From positions 1 through 7,799 of the forward strand of contig JAESRY010000150.1 in NCBI GenBank assembly GCA_016764415.1: DNA of 7,799 nt. Reading direction: 5' to 3'. This document shows, piece after piece, positions 1-6,460 of the stretch. Numbering within the stretch: the stretch's first letter is position 1; every line of letters begins with the position of its first letter. Source of the DNA: Cycloclasticus sp. (lineage in GTDB: Bacteria > Pseudomonadota > Gammaproteobacteria > Methylococcales > Cycloclasticaceae). Position numbers and translations under genes: made by a program. The notes beneath the pieces are model-generated. The model searched no databases. It saw nothing but the letters and a program-made list of their open reading frames with translations, and had not been told where the DNA came from.

Positions 1-679
1 ACGACGCCACGGTGCTAAGTACATTGCCATAAGTTTTAACTTCAACATTAGGTTTTGAAAAATGCGGCTCAAATAGATGGCGTTTCGATTGACTAGTAAA
101 ATGCCAGTATTCACCCCAAGAATCCACACCCTCTCGTCTAGCAACTCTGGTGATACCATGTGAAGTAACCAAGACAACACCACCGGGTTTTAAAATCCGA
201 TGAAGCGTCTCAACTGCAGCCTGTACATCATATATCATCTGCAATGTTTGAGTGATAATAATACAATCAAAACTGTCATCGGCGATATTATCTGCTTGCG
301 TCAGGTCGGCCACAATCGTTGCCTTAGGGTTGCCCTCAACATAATTGAGTACGTCGCTTTGTTGCACCTTATCGGCGCCAAATTTTAACGTATAAAGCGG
401 TTCTCCCATCTCAAGAACACGGCCTTTAATGTCTGATGAATGACTTTTCAAAAAACTCTCAATATAATATCTTTCTACATTGATCAGGTCGCGATCAATG
501 CCGAATATTGGACTGATCGGTGACAACCTGCGCAAACCACCAAAATCCACCTGGCCAACAGGTACCGACTGAAGTTTATATTTCCGTTGGACACCTCTAA
601 TTGTCGCCCTAATTCCAGGCGGCAATATAACTGTTGCGATATTACGAATTATTGATGCCATTTTGGCGCGTATAGGCAT
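1..679 (-). CDS. Class I SAM-dependent methyltransferase, partial (C-terminus beyond left edge)
   Basis: About 226 codons are visible with no stop before the window edge. The translation starts MPIRAKMASIIRN and has a basic N-terminal stretch of about 30 residues. A Rossmann-type methyltransferase core follows, around residues 80-185: a degenerate SAM-binding loop (GRVLEMGEPLYTLKFG), an acidic strand (ATIVADLTQAD), FDCIIITQTLQ, and the motif LKPGGVVLVTSHG. A later WGEYWHFT block is typical of the Methyltransf_11-like proteins found in polysaccharide clusters. The start at 679 is preferred over the in-frame ATG at 661 because GGGG lies 8 nt upstream of it. It is divergent from the CmoA-like gene. 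The probable role is O- or N-methylation of a sugar or nucleotide-sugar; the substrate cannot be told. Motif I lacks the classical GxGxG, which I believe is usual for this subfamily. Confidence 0.85.
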   Translation of the reverse strand, partial: MPIRAKMASIIRNIATVILPPGIRATIRGVQRKYKLQSVPVGQVDFGGLRRLSPISPIFGIDRDLINVERYYIESFLKSHSSDIKGRVLEMGEPLYTLKFGADKVQQSDVLNYVEGNPKATIVADLTQADNIADDSFDCIIITQTLQMIYDVQAAVETLHRILKPGGVVLVTSHGITRVARREGVDSWGEYWHFTSQSKRHLFEPHFSKPNVEVKTYGNVLSTVAS

Positions 680-834
680 ATATAAAACCCCAATTATCTA
701 TTCTTAGTGATAGCTAAACTTTAACATTTATACGACTTATCACAAATAAAAATATTATCAAAAGCCAACATATCTTTAAACTCAATGCGATATTAAAAAG
801 AAAAGCTCCTTCTGCAGTACGCAAACTGCATAAA

Positions 835-869
835 AATTGCATACTCATAAATTTAAAGTATATGCAATT
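835..869. promoter_or_regulatory. 9-bp perfect inverted repeat in divergent intergenic region (candidate operator)
   Basis: AATTGCATA at 835-843 is repeated inverted as TATGCAATT at 861-869, with a 17-nt AT-rich spacer. The half-site centres are 26 bp apart, about 2.5 helical turns. The right arm overlaps the proposed -35 box of the plus-strand gene. A second small dyad, TGCAGT-N6-ACTGCA, lies just upstream at 813-830. The position between two divergent methyltransferase genes suggests a regulator site, but no regulator gene is visible, so this is inference. Confidence 0.35.
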
Positions 870-896
870 GAACTATTTGGTGCTATATTTTATTTT
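868..896 (+). promoter_or_regulatory. Putative sigma-70 promoter for the CmoA-like gene
   Basis: TTGAAC (868-873) is followed after 17 nt by TATTTT (891-896). An overlapping alternative is the extended -10 TGCTATATT at 881-889. Either would give a leader of roughly 45-55 nt before the ATG at 950, which has a good ribosome binding site (AGGGG, 937-941, 8 nt spacing). This comes from motif matching only, in a very AT-rich stretch where chance matches are common. Confidence 0.35.
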
Positions 897-949
897 AATA
901 ATAATGGGCTGATACACTCATCAGAACAATATACACAGGGGAAAAACGG

Positions 950-1672
950 ATGAATGATACTGTTGGGGATGGAATAGGTGCGCAACGCGGAAACTGGAAA
1001 TTTAGTGGTGAAACTGCAGCAAATTTTGATAAGCACGTAAGTAAATCAGTACCCTTATATACCGAAGGACATCAACTGATTTGTGACATAAGTGATTTTT
1101 TCATAAAACCAGATTCGGTCATTTATGAGGTTGGTTGTTCTACCGGAAGCCTTACATTAAAACTCGCTAAACACAATAAAAACAAACCAGAGGCGCGATT
1201 CATCGGTGTTGATATTGAACCTGACATGATTGAAGTTGCAAACCAAAAAGCACAAACACATAGTAATTTAAATACCGAATTTTTAAGTGATGACATGATG
1301 AATGTCGAGATGATTAAGGCCGATATGATCGTCTGTTATTACACCGTGCAGTTTATCAAAACTTCTGTTCGACAGGACCTCATCAACAAATTATATCAAA
1401 ACTTAAATTGGGGTGGCTCTTTGTTACTTTTCGAAAAAGTCAGAGGTGCTGACGCAAGATTCCAAGATATTCTTACCAGTTTATACACAGACTATAAACT
1501 ACGTGCTGGTTATTCAGCGGATGATATTGTCACTAAAAGCCAGAGTTTAAAAGGTGTTCTTGAGCCTTTTTCATCACAAGCTAATATTGATATGTTAAAA
1601 CGCGCCGGCTTCAGTGATATTAATACAGTACTGAAGTATCTGTGTTTTGAAGGCTTTTTAGCAATTAAGTAA
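950..1672 (+). CDS. CmoA-like SAM-dependent methyltransferase
   Basis: The 240-residue protein is nearly the length of E. coli CmoA (about 247). Similarity runs end to end: GNWKFSG near residue 15, SVPLYTEG at 33-40, SAM motif I YEVGCSTGSLT at 59-69, acidic D88 in IGVDIE, YTVQF at 131-135, LNWGGSLLLFEK at 152-163, and LKRAGFSD near 216. CmoA makes carboxy-S-adenosylmethionine (Cx-SAM) for tRNA wobble-uridine modification. In the E. coli protein, as I recall, Arg199 (QKRSML) holds the Cx-SAM carboxylate. Here the aligned segment reads TKSQSL, so that Arg appears to be Ser197. The companion gene cmoB is not adjacent. I therefore infer an ordinary SAM methyltransferase derived from the CmoA fold, perhaps acting on sugars, rather than true CmoA. 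AGGGG at 937-941 supports the start. Confidence 0.85.
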   Translation: MNDTVGDGIGAQRGNWKFSGETAANFDKHVSKSVPLYTEGHQLICDISDFFIKPDSVIYEVGCSTGSLTLKLAKHNKNKPEARFIGVDIEPDMIEVANQKAQTHSNLNTEFLSDDMMNVEMIKADMIVCYYTVQFIKTSVRQDLINKLYQNLNWGGSLLLFEKVRGADARFQDILTSLYTDYKLRAGYSADDIVTKSQSLKGVLEPFSSQANIDMLKRAGFSDINTVLKYLCFEGFLAIK

Positions 1673-1843
1673 CAAATATAGCCCGCTAAATTCCTCTGGT
1701 TACAGCGTTTTGGTTATACCAAAATACCTGAAAACCAAAGCACATCCTTCTAATTCATCTCGTACTACGGTAAAACAATTGTATAGTCGTCATTTAGGAA
1801 TGCTTACCCGTAATTAAGTTATTTGAATACCTCGCCTGCATGT

Positions 1844-1866
1844 ATGCCTAAAATCTAAGTAGGCAT
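1844..1866. terminator. Weak hairpin between convergent genes
   Basis: ATGCCTA (1844-1850) pairs with TAGGCAT (1860-1866) around a 9-nt loop, in the 221-bp gap between the convergent CmoA-like gene and the flippase gene. A second dyad, TTTTGGT-TAT-ACCAAAA, lies at 1708-1724. Neither is followed by a clear T-run on either strand, so intrinsic terminator function is only suggested by position. Confidence 0.25.
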
Positions 1867-1893
1867 GGGCTTATATATTGTTCAGGTAGAGGA

Positions 1894-3336
1894 TTAATTA
1901 CCTTCAATATCAAAATTCTTATCATCCTTAATTTTGGACAGTTTATGCATATCACTTATTAAAGACTTATCTAGTAAAGGAGCAAGAAGAATAAAAACTG
2001 TAATTCCAGAAATACTCAAAATTATAGACTCCTCGCCGAAACGATTTATCAACAATAAAATTAGCATCGCCAAACAAACTGGGCGCCATACAATATCAAT
2101 TGAAGGGATAGGTGCAACTTTCTTAATAGCATATAAGTGCGCTACAAACCAAACTATACCTGAACAAAAGACCATTGCTACAGCCCCTCCTAAAGGACCG
2201 TAATACGGGATAAGTAAAAGCCCAATGACAATGGTAGTAACTGTTCCTGCTAATTGCGCAAAAAGCACATAACGCTGCTTCTCTTTTGCAATTAAAGCCC
2301 AGCGCGCATGACCATTTAATAAAGTTAGAGGCAAGCTCCAGACTAAGACTGACATTGGCAATGCAGCCTCGACAAAAACCTCACCAAAAACAATTACGGA
2401 TATCCACTTTGCTAATAAACTAACTGTTAAGGCAATAGCTATCCCAACCCAAGCAGTAACACGGAATGATGGCCAGACTATTTGCTCGAACGCTAAAGTT
2501 GAATGTTGCAAACGATATGAGACAGCAGGAAACAAACTAAAGTGATAAACCATACTAAAAGTAATAATTGCATTAACAACCCGATGCGCAGAACCCAGCC
2601 AGGCAGTTGATACTCCGCCTATAAGAAGAGCCACTAATAAAGTAGGAAGATATTGGTTTAATGCCCAAACGACATTACTTGCCCCCACTGAAAATGCTTT
2701 CTTTATCATGTAAAGTGCTTTTTGCGGTTTTATTCTTATACCAATAGGGACTTTTGCTACCCTTTGCAGCACCAAAAAGTAAAAAGCTGTGAGGGCTGCT
2801 GCCGCAACTTCAATGTAGGCCACTTTTGTTAAATCTTTAGCCGACTTAACAAACAAAACAACACAAACAAAATAAAACACCATTTTCAACGCTTGATTGA
2901 ATGAAACCAAGCGCATCTTTTCCATACCTTGAAATAACCAACTTTGGTTCCAAACAATACCAAATAAAGCAAAAGCCATTATAAATATTAATTCTTTGGT
3001 TGGGGGCGAATTGCCCATCACCTCTGCAATAACCCACATGCTAGGCACTGCGATTAAAGCCAACACCAAACGGCTTCCAGGAATCAATCGAGCGTATGAA
3101 TTGATAGTTTCTGGTTTACGACTAATTTCTCTAGCACCTATAGGCCCAAACCCAAACTGTACTAATAACGTCAATATGGCAAGCAAAGCAAGCGCAACTT
3201 CAACTGAGCCATATGCTGTAGGACCAAGAATTCGAGCCAGATAGGCAAAGGCAGCAAAGCCAGCAACCTTACCAATCATTTCCCCACCAGATAAGAAGAT
3301 AAAATCCCACAATGCTTTGAAATTTGAGTTACTCAT
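1894..3336 (-). CDS. Wzx/PST-type polysaccharide flippase
   Basis: This 480-residue integral membrane protein is of the usual length for the MOP superfamily (polysaccharide transport / oligosaccharide flippase). Such proteins move undecaprenyl-pyrophosphate-linked repeat units across the inner membrane. The N-terminus shows the family pattern: GGEMIGKVAGFAAFAYLAR near 17-35, then LGPTAYGSVEVALALL (37-52) and a FGFGPIGAREISR turn (61-73). WLFQGMEKM occurs at 133-141. About 12-14 hydrophobic segments are visible, for example near 45-62, 88-105, 116-133, 151-164, 174-190, 230-241, 292-318, 357-377, 384-403, 417-430 and 437-455. The C-terminus is short and charged. GAGAG-like pairing (GAGAG, 5 nt before the ATG) supports the start. 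It lies 134 bp downstream of the glycosyltransferase on the same strand, so co-transcription is likely. The substrate cannot be predicted. Confidence 0.92.
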   Translation of the reverse strand: MSNSNFKALWDFIFLSGGEMIGKVAGFAAFAYLARILGPTAYGSVEVALALLAILTLLVQFGFGPIGAREISRKPETINSYARLIPGSRLVLALIAVPSMWVIAEVMGNSPPTKELIFIMAFALFGIVWNQSWLFQGMEKMRLVSFNQALKMVFYFVCVVLFVKSAKDLTKVAYIEVAAAALTAFYFLVLQRVAKVPIGIRIKPQKALYMIKKAFSVGASNVVWALNQYLPTLLVALLIGGVSTAWLGSAHRVVNAIITFSMVYHFSLFPAVSYRLQHSTLAFEQIVWPSFRVTAWVGIAIALTVSLLAKWISVIVFGEVFVEAALPMSVLVWSLPLTLLNGHARWALIAKEKQRYVLFAQLAGTVTTIVIGLLLIPYYGPLGGAVAMVFCSGIVWFVAHLYAIKKVAPIPSIDIVWRPVCLAMLILLLINRFGEESIILSISGITVFILLAPLLDKSLISDMHKLSKIKDDKNFDIEGN

Positions 3337-3470
3337 ACAGACTCTCAGATATCGACTCTATCAGCACTAGAGAAAACGAAATTTTTTCAGTTTCACCGAA
3401 AAGCTAAAATTAAATTCACTGCACTTTTTCAACATTGTTTTATTATTTTAATAATGAATGAATTTTACAC

Positions 3471-4721
3471 TTACGGTTCTAACCTTTTGAGGATAGATTT
3501 ATTTTTATTTTTGATAGCAATTCTTTTTATAATTGCAAAATAAGCCTGCATTGAAGCCTCTTGACTCCATCTATCATCGTAAGCCTTTCTTCCCGCTACA
3601 CCCATACCATCTCTGAGTATCTTATCACTGGCTAGTTTTGTCATTGCCTCACTTAATTGAGCTTCGTTATTAAAAATAAAACCTGCACCACTATAAGCGA
3701 TAATTTCAGGAAATGGACCGAGCTCACGTGCAATGATCGGCGTTTTTGTTCTAAAAGCTTCCAGTACAACTAATGGAAAAACTTCATAACAGATTGAAGG
3801 CATTATTGCTGCAATTGCCATGGCATACAAAGGAATGATATCGATAGGCGCTAACCAGCCCAAAAAATGCACATGGTTGTAGCCTTCAGCTAACTTCTTT
3901 AATTCTTTTTCATAAACCCCTGACCCAACAATCAATAGATCAGCAGGAGCTGATTCATTATTAAAAAGAGGTATGATATCTTGAAGTCCTTTTATAATTT
4001 CAAGCCTACCAACAAACAAAAAATAGGGCTTTTGTTCAATTACGGTATCACTTTTTTTGCCCACCAAGTTATCTGGTATATAGGAAGGAAGAACCTCCAT
4101 TTCTCTAAACAACCCAAACTCTTTATGTTTTTTCGCACTAAAATCACTCGGCGAGCAAAGAGCATCAACATGTTTCATTTTCCTCTCCAACAAACCTAAC
4201 TTCCGCCATAGTTGGGGCGGACGTTTAAAGTGCATTGAGCACCTTAAGCACTCCCTACCATCACATACTTCCTTATTATGTCTCCATAGAACATGGTTAG
4301 GACAAACCAACCAATGTTCATGCGCAGTATAGACTTTTATGGCATGTCCATAAGCTAAGATACCAGGACCGCCAACAAGGGAAATATTATGATAATGAAT
4401 AACATCAAAATCACCATTAGATAATATCCTTCGAATTTTTCGTCCATGAACGATAGGGAAACCGGTTTGTTGCGTTAGAAAACAAGAGAGACCAGGGTAT
4501 TTGCTTTGAAGCCCGTGAACAGTTAAACCTTTAGGCTCCTTTATTGGCTCTGGATCAGCACCGTTACTGAGAATTTTGTAGGCATCAACATCATGAATAA
4601 CATCGACGTCATGACCTAGCTCAACAAGAGTACGACACAACTGTTGAACATAATTAGCATCACCACCAAAATGATAAGGTGGATAGAAAGTCGTTATCAT
4701 GACAAATCGAAGTCCAGCCAT
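3471..4721 (-). CDS. Family 4 glycosyltransferase with a four-cysteine insert
   Basis: A GT-B fold retaining glycosyltransferase. Numbering here is from an upstream ATG at 4736; the chosen start, 4721, is residue 6, because GGAG lies 9 nt before it while the 4736 ATG has no Shine-Dalgarno. The acceptor-side domain begins RFVMITTFYPPYHFGGDANYV, here about residues 10-30, including the GG nucleotide loop. HYHNISLVGGPG follows at 114-125. A Cys-rich segment has C145, C158, C163 and C166 (C-X12-C-X4-C-X2-C), as seen in a GT4 subgroup, possibly binding a metal. The donor domain has FVGRLEIIKG (241-250), LLIVGSG (267-273) and the E318-X7-E326 motif. It probably adds one sugar to the lipid-linked repeat unit at the cytoplasmic face of the membrane. 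It sits upstream of the flippase gene. Donor and acceptor are unknown. Confidence 0.9.
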   Translation of the reverse strand: MAGLRFVMITTFYPPYHFGGDANYVQQLCRTLVELGHDVDVIHDVDAYKILSNGADPEPIKEPKGLTVHGLQSKYPGLSCFLTQQTGFPIVHGRKIRRILSNGDFDVIHYHNISLVGGPGILAYGHAIKVYTAHEHWLVCPNHVLWRHNKEVCDGRECLRCSMHFKRPPQLWRKLGLLERKMKHVDALCSPSDFSAKKHKEFGLFREMEVLPSYIPDNLVGKKSDTVIEQKPYFLFVGRLEIIKGLQDIIPLFNNESAPADLLIVGSGVYEKELKKLAEGYNHVHFLGWLAPIDIIPLYAMAIAAIMPSICYEVFPLVVLEAFRTKTPIIARELGPFPEIIAYSGAGFIFNNEAQLSEAMTKLASDKILRDGMGVAGRKAYDDRWSQEASMQAYFAIIKRIAIKNKNKSILKRLEP

Positions 4722-4762
4722 ATCCATAAGCTCCATTTATTATTCTATTTTTATAGGCTAGC

Positions 4763-4787
4763 CATTGAATAGCGAAGTCATTCAATG
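4763..4787. promoter_or_regulatory. 8-bp perfect dyad upstream of the glycosyltransferase gene
   Basis: CATTGAAT (4763-4770) and ATTCAATG (4780-4787) form a perfect inverted repeat with a 9-nt spacer, 42-66 bp upstream of the 4721 start on the minus strand. A TATAAA hexamer reads on the minus strand at 4755-4750, so the dyad covers the place where the -35 box would lie; no good -35 match is seen. This arrangement would suit an activator or repressor site, but it could also be a chance hairpin. Confidence 0.3.
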
Positions 4788-4848
4788 CTTTACCAAGTAT
4801 AGCCTCTTATACTGAGAAGAGGTTCTCAAGCCCTGCCTATAAGTTCCA

Positions 4849-4868
4849 GAAGTTAAAAGTAGAGATTA
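4849..4868 (+). repeat. Left inverted repeat of IS relic
   Basis: GAAGTTAAAAGTAGAGATTA is the reverse complement of 6441-6460 except for one base (A versus G at position 17 of the repeat). The first 16 bases are identical. The match is directly visible in the sequence; its meaning as an IS end is inferred from the adjacent transposase relic. Confidence 0.65.
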
Positions 4869-5074
4869 AACCCGCATGTAATAATATTAGGCAGCAGCCC
4901 TCCAATTATCGTATGCTATTGTATGTCCAAACCGCTACGTAACCAAATAAATAGAGAGGCAATAAATTGGCATTATCACTTTAGGGACTGGCTCAGCAAT
5001 CCGTTCAACTTTAGTGAATTCTAATAAATCAGTTGTTAACATGACATTACTCGAAAAATAAGGCTAAAGTCATT

Positions 5075-5206
5075 ATGGAAGTATCAATTACACCCAGCGC
5101 ACTATTTTGCCGTATTAATGAAATTAAAAAAGATGTCGCCAGTATAGATAGAACTAAGCGAAACGAATTTAAGACGGCTTTTGAAAAGCTTGTTGTAGAA
5201 AACTAA
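5075..5206 (+). CDS. Small hypothetical protein, 43 aa, coupled to deacetylase
   Basis: The ORF starts MEVSITPSALFCRINEIK and ends EKLVVEN. It is charged and Lys/Glu-rich in the second half, probably helical, with no signal peptide or membrane segment. AAGG at 5060-5063 lies 11 nt upstream of the ATG, an acceptable but weak ribosome binding site. Its TAA shares one base with the deacetylase ATG (TAATG at 5204-5208), and the deacetylase has no obvious Shine-Dalgarno of its own, which suggests translational coupling. I do not recognise a family. It could be a real small protein, a leader cistron, or the tail of a gene broken when the IS-related rearrangement happened; the frame stays open upstream only to the stop at 5042-5044. 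Confidence 0.45.
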   Translation: MEVSITPSALFCRINEIKKDVASIDRTKRNEFKTAFEKLVVEN

Positions 5207-5943
5207 TGAGAGCTATCCTTACTTTCCATAGCATTGATAATTCTGGTGCAATAGTTTCTTATCCAATCAAAAAATTTGCTGAATTATTAGAAAAGCTTAG
5301 GAAAAGCAACATTCCCATTTTAAGTCTTGATCAAATATTAGCGGACCCATTCAAGCAAGGTGTGGTAATCACTTTTGATGATGGCATGCGTTCCGTTTAC
5401 GAAAACGCCTTGCCCATTCTAAAAGAATACGCAGCACCTGCTCATGTTTTTATTGCCACTGCCGCTATTGAAAATACTGAAAATATAGAACAAGCTATTA
5501 CTATTGGCGACTTTGATATGCTCAGTTGGCATGAAATTGAGCAGCTTCAAGCAAGCGGCATTCAGGTAGATGCGCATACTCACCGTCATCCCGACATGAG
5601 AACCATAAACAAAGAACAAATCCTTGAAGAGTTTCACTTATCCCATGAAATATTAGCCTCAAAGATTGGAGTGACACCTAATTATTTTGCATACCCTTTT
5701 GGTTATCATAATCAATTGGCAAGAGACTGTGCTGCCGACTTTTATAAAGCAAGTATGACTACAGAACTCAAGCCTCTATCTAAAAATTATGATGAAGCAG
5801 CGATACCTCGGTTGGATAGTTTTTATTTTCAAACATCAAATGCTATAAACAATTTGGATAGCTCTATGATGACAATGTATTTAAAATTAAGAAATGCTAT
5901 GAGAAATGTAAAAGGCTCTCAATGTAAAGCCACAGCTAAATAG
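5206..5943 (+). CDS. Polysaccharide deacetylase (NodB homology domain, carbohydrate esterase 4 type)
   Basis: The 245-residue protein has the NodB signature: MRAILTFHSID at the N-terminus, motif 1 TFDDG at 56-60 (catalytic D58 and metal ligand D59), W108 in LSWHEIEQL, motif 2 DAHTHRHPD at 122-130 with the metal ligands H124 and H128, and motif 3 FAYPFGYHN at 161-169. All metal ligands are present, so it should be active in removing N- or O-acetyl groups from a sugar or glycan. There is no signal peptide, so a cytoplasmic or membrane-face lipid-linked or nucleotide-linked substrate is plausible. Small family members without export signals are common in polysaccharide clusters. Its start overlaps the end of the 43-aa ORF. 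It lies between the two IS-like inverted repeats and reads toward the transposase relic, so it may have been acquired or trapped with the element. Confidence 0.9.
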   Translation: MRAILTFHSIDNSGAIVSYPIKKFAELLEKLRKSNIPILSLDQILADPFKQGVVITFDDGMRSVYENALPILKEYAAPAHVFIATAAIENTENIEQAITIGDFDMLSWHEIEQLQASGIQVDAHTHRHPDMRTINKEQILEEFHLSHEILASKIGVTPNYFAYPFGYHNQLARDCAADFYKASMTTELKPLSKNYDEAAIPRLDSFYFQTSNAINNLDSSMMTMYLKLRNAMRNVKGSQCKATAK

Positions 5944-6001
5944 GCAGAAATGAACAATTTAATACTGTTTAGTTATGATCAGATAAATACCAGAAGCAGA
6001 G

Positions 6002-6021
6002 AAAGTGCCCAAGGGCACTTT
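6002..6021 (+). terminator. Perfect 9-bp hairpin after the deacetylase gene
   Basis: AAAGTGCCC and GGGCACTTT flank a 2-nt centre, giving a stem with a GC-rich core 58 bp downstream of the deacetylase stop. Only three T residues follow the core before AACC, so it would be a modest intrinsic terminator, possibly working in both directions. It lies almost exactly where transposase similarity begins, so it might instead be a scar of the rearrangement. Confidence 0.4.
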
Positions 6022-6249
6022 AACCGTGAAGGACTGTGCGTTTATATAGACATTTCATTACTAAGTTCTCGAGTCATACGTTCATTGAAAAAAATCATTG
6101 AATGGAGAGGAAATCCGTTAGCGATACGTTGTAATAATGACCCTGAATATATCAGAAAAACATTAGAAGACTGTAAAATAAAACAGCAAATCACCTTTCT
6201 CTATATTCAACTAGGCAAGCCCACTCAAAATGCCTACATTGAGCAATTT

Positions 6250-6300
6250 ATACCCAAAGGGCATAAGTTTCATTGCACCCTAATGGGTGTATTTAGCTTT
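6250..6300. repeat. 51-bp in-frame hairpin insertion in the transposase relic
   Basis: The expected protein run NAYIERFNR is split here: NAYIEQF, then 17 extra residues, then NRRAKYERL. The extra DNA contains TGCACCC-TAAT-GGGTGTA (stem 6274-6280 with 6285-6291), and its ends, ATACCC and GGGTGTAT, are roughly inverted. It resembles small palindromic REP or MITE-like units that carry a TTGCACCCTA block, from memory only. Boundaries may shift by a few bases because TTTA-like sequence occurs at both sides. Confidence 0.5.
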
Positions 6301-6440
6301 AATCGAAGAGCCAAGTATGAGCGATTAGGTTCACATCTGTTTAATGTCTATTGAGCAATCTCAATTATTGGTAGCAAAGTAGCTTTGGTCTTATAATAAT
6401 GAACGTCCGCATACTGCCCAGACAATTACAGAATGTAACT

Positions 6441-6460
6441 TAACCTCTACTTTTAACTTC
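6441..6460 (-). repeat. Right inverted repeat of IS relic
   Basis: TAACCTCTACTTTTAACTTC is the reverse complement of 4849-4868 at 19 of 20 positions. It overlaps the decayed 3' end of the transposase reading frame, as IS3-family right ends usually do, and is followed by GGTTAGGAACGGGAAGGTTA up to the presumed tip at 6482. Confidence 0.65.

Larger units (their letters stand above)
4737..5074. other. Intergenic region between divergent genes, with the IS left-end candidate
   Basis: This 338-bp stretch carries the dyad at 4763-4787, a small hairpin TGAGAA-GAGG-TTCTCA at 4813-4828, and the left inverted repeat of the presumed IS relic at 4849-4868. From about 4870 to 5060 no credible gene is seen. 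One plus-strand frame is open from 4966 to 5061 but has no start codon and matches nothing I recognise. No trace of an IS3 orfA was found here. Confidence 0.5.

Noticed and set aside
200..388. A 62-codon plus-strand ORF.
   Set aside because: It is antisense to the methyltransferase at 1-679, which has clear family motifs; the ORF has none and is a shadow frame.
1752..1814. A plus-strand frame reading NSSRTTVKQLYSRHLG, which recalls the N-terminus of pyridoxamine-phosphate-oxidase-like proteins.
   Set aside because: Twenty codons with no start, and similarity fades after a few residues. A chance match or an unprovable gene scrap.
3384..3402. A hairpin TTTTCAGT-TTC-ACCGAAAA between the glycosyltransferase and flippase genes.
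   Set aside because: It has one wobble pair and no T-run on the minus strand after it, and lies close to the flippase start. It is more likely an AT-rich chance dyad than a terminator.
4966..5061. An open plus-strand frame whose translation contains ITLGTGSAIRSTLV, faintly like the start of RNase Z-type hydrolases.
   Set aside because: It has no start codon, is only about 31 codons long, has no His motif, and ends just before the small ORF. It is too short to support a call.
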